Of a DNA stretch of 41,394 nt, positions 26,431-33,735 are shown in pieces. The notes under the pieces were generated by a model, which worked only from the letters and a program-made list of their open reading frames with translations, was not told where the DNA came from and ran no database searches. The position numbers were made by a program, and so were the translations under genes. How positions within the stretch are numbered: position 1 is the stretch's first letter; each line of letters starts with the position of its first letter. The stretch is from assembly GCA_016842065.1 (NCBI GenBank), contig JAEPDS010000033.1, positions 1 through 41,394 on the forward strand. The letters run 5' to 3'. The DNA comes from Candidatus Thiodiazotropha sp. 'RUGA'. GTDB taxonomy: Bacteria > Pseudomonadota > Gammaproteobacteria > Chromatiales > Chromatiaceae.

Positions 26431-27551
26431 ATCAATCAGCAGATGATTACCAACAGATGCAGAGCAAAACCGCAGCGACCCTATTGATTCAGGGGCAGGC
26501 CCTGAGTGAGACCCCGCTCTATCTGAATCTGGGCGAGTTGAGCGTCGCCATCAAGTCGAACAGCTGGCAACTGCTGAGCCGCTTGGCTGACTATTTTGCT
26601 CACCTGCCGCAACAGCCAGCCGATGGTGCTGTGGAGATTGTCGCCATTGAGAGCGATGTGTTGGAGACCGATATCCAGTTTTCAGATTGGAAGCGGGAAC
26701 CGGGAAAGACCGGCCGCAAGGATGCCTATCTGGAGCTGCCCGATGGTCGTCTGATTCTTAAGGTTCGTACCGGCATGCTGTTTCTGCAGAGCAAGCATCA
26801 CTGTGTTGCGGCGGGACCCTGTCTGACCTATGACAATCAACTGGTCAATTTCATCAACTCCCAGATCATGAACTGGTTGCAGAACCGGGATTGGCTGATC
26901 TGTCACGCTGCCGCACTGATGTTGGGAGACAATGCTGTGGCAGTCGCCGGCTTTTCCGGTGGTGGCAAGTCGACTTTGATGCTGCATCTGATGGAGCATC
27001 CAGAGAGCCGTTTCCTGACCAATGATCGGCTCTTTTTGCGCGAATCGAACCAGCTTGTCGAGGCTGTCGGCATCCCCAAGCTGCCCCGCATCAATCCCGG
27101 TACGGTGGTCAATAACCCACGCCTGCAGGCACTCATCGAGGAGCCTCGCCGCAGTGAGCTGTTGGCGATGCCGAAACAGGCGTTGTGGGAGCTGGAAGAG
27201 AAGTTCGATGTGGATGTGGAACAGCTCTACGGCAAGGGGCGCATCGATACCTCGACAGCGGTGCCTTTGGCCGGGCTGATTATCCTCAACTGGCACCGGG
27301 ACTCTGACCAGCCGGTGAGCATGAGCCAGGTATCAATCAGTGGCAGAGAGGAGCTGTTGAAAGCGGTAATGAAGTCCCCGGGACCTTTCTATCAGGATCG
27401 ATCAGGCCACTTTCTGCAGGATGAAGCACCGTTGGCCACAGATCCCTACCTGGCAATATTGGATAGAATCCCTGTCTATGAGGTGTCTGGCGGATTGGAT
27501 TTTACCGCTTTGAGCGAACTCTGTTTCGCTAAATGGGGCGGCAGACCCTAG
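26427..27551 (+). CDS. HprK-related P-loop kinase (type B-like)
   Basis: A 374-residue protein with a C-terminal HPr-kinase-like domain. The P-loop GFSGGGKST lies near residue 175, preceded by ICHAAALMLGDNAVAVA. FLTNDRLFL near 198 stands where HPr kinase has its catalytic acidic pair, and GIPKLPRINPGT near 218 is characteristic of HprK-related proteins and not of true HprK. The N-terminal about 150 residues are a separate alpha/beta domain of unknown role. The window has no HPr or PTS gene, so the phosphoacceptor is unknown. It starts at GTG 26427, four bases overlapping the ATP-grasp stop. Confidence 0.82.
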   Translation: MNQSADDYQQMQSKTAATLLIQGQALSETPLYLNLGELSVAIKSNSWQLLSRLADYFAHLPQQPADGAVEIVAIESDVLETDIQFSDWKREPGKTGRKDAYLELPDGRLILKVRTGMLFLQSKHHCVAAGPCLTYDNQLVNFINSQIMNWLQNRDWLICHAAALMLGDNAVAVAGFSGGGKSTLMLHLMEHPESRFLTNDRLFLRESNQLVEAVGIPKLPRINPGTVVNNPRLQALIEEPRRSELLAMPKQALWELEEKFDVDVEQLYGKGRIDTSTAVPLAGLIILNWHRDSDQPVSMSQVSISGREELLKAVMKSPGPFYQDRSGHFLQDEAPLATDPYLAILDRIPVYEVSGGLDFTALSELCFAKWGGRP

Positions 27552-27652
27552 TGTTGAATGCTATGGGCAGGTCAGTTTTAACGGTGGTATGCAGAACATC
27601 ACCTTCAAGTGGTTTAGAGAAGAGATAACAGGCCCTAAGAGGTAGAGAGACG

Positions 27653-28633
27653 ATGGCACGTGAATTGTTGTTACTCAGGCATGGAAAGTCTGACTGGAGT
27701 GAACAGGTAGAGGACTTTAAGCGTCCTCTCAAGGATCGTGGCAAACGGGGTGCGCAACGCATCGGCGTCTGGTTGCTGCAAAATCAGCTTCAGCCCGATT
27801 ATGTAGTCAGTTCTCCTGCCGAGCGAGCCATCGTCACGGCACAGAAGTCGGTCAAGGTGATGGGGCAGGACGCCGACAAGATCACCCAGGATCGACGCAT
27901 CTATGCAGCCAGGGTCGAAGACCTGCTGAAGGTGCTTGCCGATGCGCCCAAGAGCGCCAAGCGGGTGCTGATGGTTGGCCATAATCCCGGTCTCGAAGCC
28001 CTGGCTGAGTATCTGGAGGGTAAGCGGATCCCCTTACCAAAGGATGGCAAACTGATCCCCACCGCAACCCTGGCCAGAATCAGTATGCCCAATGACTGGA
28101 AAAAACTGCGTCCGGGGGATGGTAAGTTGGATTCCATAACCCGTGCCAGCAGTCTGGATAAGAAATTCCCTTTTCCGAATCACTCCAGCAAGGAGATGCG
28201 TGATCGTCCTGCCTACTACTACAATCAATCTTCTGTGATTCCCTATCGTATCAAGGACAGTAAGCCGGAGATCCTGCTGGTCCGGTCCAGTAAACAGAAA
28301 CACTGGGTGGTGCCGAAGGGTATCAGTGAGCCTTGGCTGACCCTGCAGGCATCCGCAGCAAAAGAGGCATTTGAAGAGGCCGGTGTGGAAGGTGATGTGG
28401 GAAGTGATAGTCTCGGCAGCTATAAATATGAGAAATGGGGTTCCGAGTGTTCAGTTCAGGTCTATCCCATGCAGGTCAAAAGAGTGATTCCGGAAGATGA
28501 GTGGGAAGAGCGTCATCGGGGTCGCGAGTGGCTCCCGCCAGATAAGGCGATTGAGCGCATCAAACAGGCTGAATTGAAACCGATGATCAAACAACTGGCA
28601 AAAATGGTTGAAAAGAAGAAACCCAAAAAGTGA
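27653..28633 (+). CDS. SixA-type histidine phosphatase fused to a Nudix domain
   Basis: A 326-residue two-domain cytosolic enzyme. Residues 1-150 are a SixA-like phosphohistidine phosphatase with LLRHGKSDW (catalytic His10), VVSSPAERAIVTA and MVGHNPGLE (His110). Residues about 195-320 form a Nudix domain whose box is atypical: WVVPKGISEPWLTLQ then AAKEAFEEAGVEG, with Leu at the first Glu position and Lys for Arg, while the catalytic Glu residues of the E-x2-EE core remain. The domain order is the reverse of mycobacterial MutT1. A Lys-rich tail ends the protein. It follows the HprK-related gene after 101 bases, so it may begin a second transcript or simply continue the operon. Confidence 0.88.
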   Translation: MARELLLLRHGKSDWSEQVEDFKRPLKDRGKRGAQRIGVWLLQNQLQPDYVVSSPAERAIVTAQKSVKVMGQDADKITQDRRIYAARVEDLLKVLADAPKSAKRVLMVGHNPGLEALAEYLEGKRIPLPKDGKLIPTATLARISMPNDWKKLRPGDGKLDSITRASSLDKKFPFPNHSSKEMRDRPAYYYNQSSVIPYRIKDSKPEILLVRSSKQKHWVVPKGISEPWLTLQASAAKEAFEEAGVEGDVGSDSLGSYKYEKWGSECSVQVYPMQVKRVIPEDEWEERHRGREWLPPDKAIERIKQAELKPMIKQLAKMVEKKKPKK

Positions 28634-28678
28634 TGAAGCGCATACCGTTCCGTTTTACGCCATCTGGATTGATATCCA

Positions 28679-29383
28679 ATGCCTAGTGTCATTGCGGCTC
28701 TTTTAAGGCATGGAGACTATCATCAGCTGAAGGATACCCCCAGTGCCTGGCAACCCTTTCCTCTGAATGAAGAGGGACGCCAACAGGCGAGACGCTCTGT
28801 CACGCTGCTGAGTGGAGCATTGCAGATGTTTGACTGGGATCTCTGTCCAGTGATCGACAGTTCCAATCTGTTGCGTGGCTGGCAAACCGCAGAAGCGATC
28901 CGCCAGGGCTTCAGCGACACAACCTCATCATCATTATCGATCGAGGGCTTTGATGCGCTGGCCGAACGCAGTATGGGATCTGCGGCAAACCTGACTCGGC
29001 AGACCATCGAATCGATTCTTAAGGATGATCCGCGTTTTGAAGAACCACCGGCCGACTGGAAGTCGAACAGTCACTATCAACTCCCTTTGCAGGGTGCTGA
29101 ATCGTTGATGCAGGCGGGTGTCAGGGTGGCCCGCCATCTGGATCATCGGCTGGCCGAACTACAGCAGCAGGTCGATACCGATACCGTCAAACTTTTTGTC
29201 GGTCATGGTGCGGCATTTCGCCATGCCGCTCACCATCTGGGCGTATTGGAATTCGATCAGATTGCGGCTCTGAGCATGTACCACTGTCGACCGATTTTTC
29301 TTGAGCGCCGCTATGCAGGATCCTGGCGTCATCTAACCGGGGAATGGAAGGTCCGCTCACGAGGAGAGGCATTTGTCGATTAG
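28679..29383 (+). CDS. Histidine phosphatase superfamily protein
   Basis: A 234-residue phosphoglycerate-mutase-like phosphatase. The catalytic RHG motif is near the N-terminus (ALLRHGDY, His11), LNEEGRQQAR follows, and the second His lies in FVGHGAAFRHAAHHLG near residue 178. The Glu of the LAERSMGSA segment near 97 would be the acid. The substrate could be a phosphoprotein or small phosphoester. It begins 45 bases after the SixA-Nudix gene, and its last 11 bases overlap the metallophosphatase gene. Confidence 0.87.
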   Translation: MPSVIAALLRHGDYHQLKDTPSAWQPFPLNEEGRQQARRSVTLLSGALQMFDWDLCPVIDSSNLLRGWQTAEAIRQGFSDTTSSSLSIEGFDALAERSMGSAANLTRQTIESILKDDPRFEEPPADWKSNSHYQLPLQGAESLMQAGVRVARHLDHRLAELQQQVDTDTVKLFVGHGAAFRHAAHHLGVLEFDQIAALSMYHCRPIFLERRYAGSWRHLTGEWKVRSRGEAFVD

Positions 29384-30740
29384 CGCCGATAACAAAACCG
29401 ATAAGTATCATCATAAACGACTCCCAAAATATCGGGGGCTGAAGTGGATCAAGCCGGAACTGCCCACATCCAGTGAACTCTGGCCGCTTGGCAAGCACCG
29501 TTCCATCGTCAAGGAGCGTGGCCAACGAAGTAGCACAGAGTTTCTGCTGACCGAAGTGTTGGATAAGGATAAGTGGCAATGGCCAAAGCGGGAGCTGTTC
29601 TTCTTTTCAGATCTGCACGCGGATGCGGATGCCTTCATCTCCTCACTGGTCGCCTCCGGCGGGGTAAGGAAAACCGGCGAACAGGATAGCGACCTGAAGT
29701 TGACCCGTCGTGGCAGAGAGGCCAGCTTTGTGATCGGCGGGGACTGTTTTGACAAGGGGCCAAGCAATCTGCGGGTATTAAGGGTCATCCGTCAGTTAAA
29801 AAAGCTGGGAGCGAAGATCACCATCCTGGCAGGCAATCACGATATTCGCATCAAATTGGGCATCTCTTCGGTCGGTATGGAGCCTGATCCGAGGCACGAT
29901 CACTTCTTTATTCGTATGGGCAGTAAGGCGGTTCCGATGTTGCGTGAAATCGCCGACCAGTATCTGCAGGACAGATCCGCTTTGAAGGGGGTCCCTTCAA
30001 GCCGTGACTGTCGACGCCTGCTCTACCCGCCGAAGCGCTGGTTCAAGGAGTTTCCCAAGATGGCGAGCTGGGTCATGCCGGACAATCGCATGGCCAGAGA
30101 GCTGAAACGGCTGAGAGAGAAGATCGATTCATTCGAATCGGATTGTGAGAAGGCCGGCCTGTCACTGCGCCAGGTCTATGCAGCGGTACTCATATGGCAG
30201 AGCCTGTTTCTCAAGCCCGACGGCGAGTTCAGCTGGTTCTTCAAGGAGATGAAACTGGCGATTCATCAGGGCTCTTTCCTGTTTGTCCACGCCGGCATCG
30301 ACGATAGGATGGCAAAGCTGATCAATCGCAAAGGGGTCAAGTATCTCAACAAACAGTTCAAGGAGGATGTGGATGATGAGATTTTTGAATTCTATTATGG
30401 TCCGTTGGCCAATCTGATCAGGACCAAGTATCGGGATGTGGATATGCCGCTGACGAGTAAAGGGGTCAGACTGATGAATGAAGTGGGTATCTATGCGATC
30501 GTGCATGGGCATGCCAATCGCTATCATGGTCAACGAATCATGTTACGCAAGGGCATGCTCAACTTTGAGTGCGATACAACCATCGATCGGCACTCACGCA
30601 AAAAAGAGGGCTTGAAAGGGGAGGGTGCGGCCGTGACCATATTTCATCCTGATCGACTGGTGTTTGGGATCAGTACCGACTACCCGCAGATCAAAGTGTT
30701 CGATCCGAAATCAATCATCGTCAAGAGAAAAAGCTCATGA
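29373..30740 (+). CDS. PPP/ApaH-like metallophosphoesterase
   Basis: A 455-residue cytosolic metal-dependent phosphatase. The motifs in order are SDLHAD near residue 78, GGDCFDKG near 122, AGNHDIR near 153, LFVHAGID near 306 and VHGHANRYHG near 378. These give the full His/Asp/Asn set of the PPP-like calcineurin fold (as in ApaH and PrpE). It is larger than ApaH because of a basic N-terminal extension (1-75) and a helical insertion (about 190-300). The start is TTG 29373 with GAGGAG 6 bases upstream, overlapping the previous gene by 11 bases; the end overlaps the next gene by ATGA. The substrate is unknown. Confidence 0.87.
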   Translation: MSISADNKTDKYHHKRLPKYRGLKWIKPELPTSSELWPLGKHRSIVKERGQRSSTEFLLTEVLDKDKWQWPKRELFFFSDLHADADAFISSLVASGGVRKTGEQDSDLKLTRRGREASFVIGGDCFDKGPSNLRVLRVIRQLKKLGAKITILAGNHDIRIKLGISSVGMEPDPRHDHFFIRMGSKAVPMLREIADQYLQDRSALKGVPSSRDCRRLLYPPKRWFKEFPKMASWVMPDNRMARELKRLREKIDSFESDCEKAGLSLRQVYAAVLIWQSLFLKPDGEFSWFFKEMKLAIHQGSFLFVHAGIDDRMAKLINRKGVKYLNKQFKEDVDDEIFEFYYGPLANLIRTKYRDVDMPLTSKGVRLMNEVGIYAIVHGHANRYHGQRIMLRKGMLNFECDTTIDRHSRKKEGLKGEGAAVTIFHPDRLVFGISTDYPQIKVFDPKSIIVKRKSS

Positions 30741-31012
30741 GGCAAGGCAAAAAGAGTTTTCGACATGAATCCCTGCAGGATTGTGCCTCTATAGAGCGCC
30801 TGTTGAAATCGATCACCCAGGGTATCGGTAAAGGCAGTCTGGTACTCAGTGATGATGAGGATGAGATGGAGTTGAAGCCCGACGGCTTGCTGCAGCTCAA
30901 AGTGACTGCATCGCAGGATTCGGAAAAGCACCGGCTGAGTCTGAGAATCACCTGGACCGCAGCCGACAGTAAAGGGATCAAACAGAAAAAGCTCAAGGTC
31001 AAATCGGATTGA
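30737..31012 (+). CDS. Amphi-Trp domain-like small protein
   Basis: A 91-residue, charged cytosolic protein with the layout of the amphi-Trp family: an N-terminal helix (SLQDCASIERLLKSITQGIGKG), a strand SLVLSDDEDEMEL, then LLQLKVTAS and a terminal strand LSLRITWTAAD with the single Trp, followed by a Lys-rich tail. The family function is unknown, and I recall it being defined near HprK-related/ATP-grasp genes. It is the last gene of the cluster, coupled by an ATGA overlap. Its many Ser/Thr residues and small size make it a possible target of the kinases, which is inference only. Confidence 0.6.
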   Translation: MRQGKKSFRHESLQDCASIERLLKSITQGIGKGSLVLSDDEDEMELKPDGLLQLKVTASQDSEKHRLSLRITWTAADSKGIKQKKLKVKSD

Positions 31013-31042
31013 TCAGATTGTCCTGTTAGCCAGAGTTTTTTA

Positions 31043-31477
31043 GCCGCGAATGGACGCCAAGCACCGCTGAAAGGCCGCAAACGGTAATTAGCGCTAATAA
31101 ACGCAAATGTGTTTCTTACCATTGTTCCGTTAACTTCGTCGTTATGATGTTGATGGATTAATTGCAGTTCGGAATAAATATGTTTCATCGAGCTGAAAGC
31201 GATGCAGCACTTGATCTTGAATGGTGCATACTCAAACCCTGGTTTGGTGGGGCATGGCCCCACCAAATACGCTTTGATCAAATACAGACGCACCGGTTTA
31301 TTCCAGACAACAGTGCCCTTGCGAGAGAGGGGCTTTCTTGCTTACCACTTGGGAAACTGGGAGTTAACGGTATCACCCTGCTGTTTTTTTAATGGAATTC
31401 AGAATGTGGTTATATAAAGTACAATGAATAGGAATTGTATTTGCGATTTTTAGCGGTGATTGGCGTCCATTTGCGGC
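31043..31477. mobile_element. MITE-like element 1 with 26-bp terminal inverted repeats
   Basis: The left end 31043-31068 and the reverse complement of the right end 31452-31477 match at 24 of 26 positions (core GCCGC-AATGGACGCCAA-CACCGCT). The 435-base element has no transposase. A second internal copy of the related motif CTAATAAACGCAAATGTG lies at about 31094-31111. The ends resemble those of the element at 32569-32709, so the two belong to one repeat family. It fills most of the 500-base gap between the amphi-Trp gene and pncC. Confidence 0.7.
31243..31267. repeat. Perfect hairpin inside element 1 (11-bp stem, ATG loop)
   Basis: TTTGGTGGGGC (31243-31253) is exactly complementary to GCCCCACCAAA (31257-31267) around a 3-base loop. 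There is no T-run after it on either strand, so it is probably part of the element's structure and not a terminator. Confidence 0.7.
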
Positions 31478-31511
31478 ATCAAATCCACGATTCAATTAAA
31501 GCTCCGATGTG

Positions 31512-32018
31512 ATGGTCATGATCGATTCAACAGAACAGATTCACTCTTTGTGTCTACAGCTGGCAGAGCTGTTGCGAGCCCGGGGTGAGCGCCTGGTGGT
31601 TGCCGAGTCATGCACCGGTGGCTGGGTGGCCAAGGTTTTGACCGATCTGCCCGGTAGCAGTGACTGGTTCGATCGGGGTTATGTCAGTTACAGCAATCAG
31701 GCCAAGCAGTCGATGTTGGGGGTCAGCGCTGAGACCCTGGCACAGTTTGGAGCAGTCAGTCTGCAGACGGTGGCAGAGATGACCCGGGGTGCACTACAGC
31801 AGAGTGGAGCGGATCTGGCTTTGGCGGTCAGTGGCATTGCGGGTCCCGGCGGAGGCAGTCAGGAGAAACCGGTGGGCACGGTCTGTTTCAGTTGGCAGAT
31901 GGCCAATCGGGATCCTCTGCTGGAACAGTGCTGCTTTGCCGGTGATCGGGATCAGGTCAGGCTGCAGACCGTGGAGCACGCCCTGCGCCATGTGATCAGG
32001 TTGATTGAAAATGTCTGA
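31512..32018 (+). CDS. pncC: Nicotinamide-nucleotide amidase PncC (CinA C-terminal domain)
   Basis: A stand-alone CinA C-terminal domain of about 168 residues that deamidates nicotinamide mononucleotide to nicotinate mononucleotide for NAD salvage. The diagnostic segments are VVAESCTGGWVAKVLTDLPGSS near residue 30, FDRGYVSYSNQAK, SGIAGPGGGSQEKPVGTV near 108-125 and a C-terminal helix. The start is uncertain: ATG 31512 or 31518, neither with a good ribosome site, and element 1 ends only 34 bases upstream. The thpR start lies inside its last codons. It heads the conserved pncC-recA block. Confidence 0.94.
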   Translation: MVMIDSTEQIHSLCLQLAELLRARGERLVVAESCTGGWVAKVLTDLPGSSDWFDRGYVSYSNQAKQSMLGVSAETLAQFGAVSLQTVAEMTRGALQQSGADLALAVSGIAGPGGGSQEKPVGTVCFSWQMANRDPLLEQCCFAGDRDQVRLQTVEHALRHVIRLIENV

Positions 32019-32532
32019 CCAGCGCCTGTTTTTCGCTCTCTGGCCAGAGGCAGAGGTCAGAGAAGCTCTGCTGCAACAGCTCTCCTCAGGCCCTCAGGTG
32101 AAAGGGCGCCGACACCACCCGGACGATCTGCACATGACCCTGGTCTTTCTCGGACAGCTGCAGGGAAGGAAGCCTGCCTGTATCGAGCAGGCGGCCGAGT
32201 CGCTCTCAGGCCAGAGGTTCGAACTGAGCCTCGACCAGACAGGCTATTGGCCCAGGCCGAAGATTGTCTGGATTGCACCTCAATCGACTCCAGCACCGTT
32301 GATCCAACTGGTTGACGGCTTGAAACAACGGCTCACGGAATGCGGATTCGAACCGGAACAGCGGGCCTACAAACCCCATGTCACACTCTTCCGCAAGGCC
32401 CAGCGCATCTCCCCCTGGCAGTTGACGCAACCCATCCAATGGCCGGTCAAAGAGTTCGTGCTGGCTTCATCGAACAATCCTCAGCCGAAGCAGAGCCGCT
32501 ACAAAATTCTGCAACGTTGGCCATTGGCATAG
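32011..32532 (+). CDS. thpR: RNA 2',3'-cyclic phosphodiesterase ThpR (LigT family)
   Basis: A 173-residue 2H phosphoesterase that opens 2',3'-cyclic phosphate RNA ends; E. coli LigT also has 2'-5' ligase activity. The two catalytic H-x-T motifs are DLHMTLVFLG near residue 41 and KPHVTLFRKA near 122, with the family opening RLFFALWP. ATG 32011 overlaps the pncC end by 8 bases, with weak Shine-Dalgarno, implying translational coupling. Confidence 0.94.
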   Translation: MSDQRLFFALWPEAEVREALLQQLSSGPQVKGRRHHPDDLHMTLVFLGQLQGRKPACIEQAAESLSGQRFELSLDQTGYWPRPKIVWIAPQSTPAPLIQLVDGLKQRLTECGFEPEQRAYKPHVTLFRKAQRISPWQLTQPIQWPVKEFVLASSNNPQPKQSRYKILQRWPLA

Positions 32533-32568
32533 GCTTGTTTTGGTGGAATGGGATTTGTTGTTTTTTCA

Positions 32569-32709
32569 GTCCGCAAATGAACGCTAATCAACGCGAATGT
32601 ATTTATGCCTGATTAAGGGCTTGCCAGTTGTTTCTCAGGTGAGTCCTACTCACAGACTATTATTAAATTAGCGAATCCTACTTGCGTTTATTAGCGTTCA
32701 TTTGCGGAC
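32569..32709. repeat. MITE-like element 2 with 26-bp terminal inverted repeats
   Basis: Left end 32569-32594 (GTCCGCAAATGAACGCTAAT and on) and the reverse complement of 32684-32709 match at 25 of 26 positions. The 141-base element fills much of the gap between thpR and the convergent LysR gene. It shares the motif CCGCRAATGRACGCYAA with element 1. Confidence 0.72.
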
Positions 32710-32756
32710 TTGATTTTCTTAATCTAACTCAGCGACCCGTTTTCAAAATCCACAAC

Positions 32757-33641
32757 TCATTCGCGGCTGACATGCTCCAGTATGTAGTCGACGAACGCCC
32801 GGTCTGCGCGGGAGAGGTATCCATCCTTTTTCCAGGCAAGGGAGAGCTCCAGATGGACAGGATCTGAAAATGGCACGGCTACCAGATCCTGTTGTGCATC
32901 CTGTTCGACAACCATGCGCAGAAAGGTGGTGATACCGAATCCCTGGCGGACGATCGCTTTGGTCAGGGGAATCAGATTGGTCTCGAAGGCGATGGTCGGT
33001 GCCTCACCCCGCTGCTTGCTGAAACCATCGATGAATTCCCGCAGAAAGTAGCCTGTCTTGAAGACCACCAGCTCTTGACTGAAAAACTCATCCATGGTGA
33101 TCGAGGTCTTGTTGGCAAAAGGGTGCTCTTTGGGGACACAGGCAACCATCTCTTCACGGGTCAGAAATCGAGTCTCGAGATCGGCGGGCGGGGCATCCGC
33201 CACCACCACACCCAGGTCGAGTTCACCGCTGCGGATCATCTCCTGCAGACGTCGGGTGCCCTGTTCGAATACGGAGAGCCGCAATTCCGGATAACGGTGT
33301 TTGAAACCCATCAGAAAGGGTGGGAAGTAGTATGAACCCAGCATGCTCGGAATACCGATTCGCACCTCGCCTTTGGTCAGTCCTTTGAGTTCGTTCATCT
33401 CCAGATTGGCGATACTGGCCTGTTCCAGCAGTCGCTTCGCATGTTGCAGCAAGACTTCACCTTCGGTGGTGGCGGTGATCTGGCGTTCACTGCGTTGCAA
33501 CAGAGTCAGCTCCAATTCACTCTCCAGTTTGCGAATCGCGATGCTGATAGCGGGCTGGGCAATGTGCAGATGGCGGGCTGCGGCGCTGAAACCACCTTGC
33601 TCGACCACGGCTTTGAAATAACTCAGCTGTTTCAAATTCAT
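32757..33641 (-). CDS. LysR-family transcriptional regulator (YnfL-like)
   Basis: A 294-residue LTTR. The N-terminal winged helix is standard: LSYFKAVVEQGGFSAAARHLHIAQPAISIAIRKLE (about residues 5-40). The linker helix and the periplasmic-binding-like effector domain follow from about 90 (GEVRIGIPSMLGSYYFPPFL). ATG 33641 is preferred to TTG 33647. It is divergently paired with an MFS efflux gene across a 94-base AT-rich gap holding a strong dyad, just as E. coli ynfL is paired with ynfM. It therefore probably controls that transporter in response to an unknown inducer. Confidence 0.92.
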   Translation of the reverse strand: MNLKQLSYFKAVVEQGGFSAAARHLHIAQPAISIAIRKLESELELTLLQRSERQITATTEGEVLLQHAKRLLEQASIANLEMNELKGLTKGEVRIGIPSMLGSYYFPPFLMGFKHRYPELRLSVFEQGTRRLQEMIRSGELDLGVVVADAPPADLETRFLTREEMVACVPKEHPFANKTSITMDEFFSQELVVFKTGYFLREFIDGFSKQRGEAPTIAFETNLIPLTKAIVRQGFGITTFLRMVVEQDAQQDLVAVPFSDPVHLELSLAWKKDGYLSRADRAFVDYILEHVSRE

Positions 33642-33656
33642 ATTCAAAAAATATCA

Positions 33657-33679
33657 AAAATATATAAATAATATATTTT
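33657..33679. promoter_or_regulatory. Candidate LysR operator: perfect 9-bp dyad with 5-nt spacer
   Basis: AAAATATAT (33657-33665) and its exact complement ATATATTTT (33671-33679) flank AAATA. LTTR sites typically are AT-rich dyads containing T-N11-A, which this meets. It lies 15 bases from the LysR start and 56 from the MFS start, fitting a shared autoregulatory/activator site. Confidence 0.5.
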
Positions 33680-33735
33680 CATTATAGATGTTGCTTGGCT
33701 AATCTCAATACAGAGACAACCACACATTCAACAAC

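Noticed and set aside
31162-31392. A 76-codon frame inside MITE-like element 1
   Set aside because: It runs through a perfect hairpin and has no good start or ribosome site; better explained as repeat DNA.
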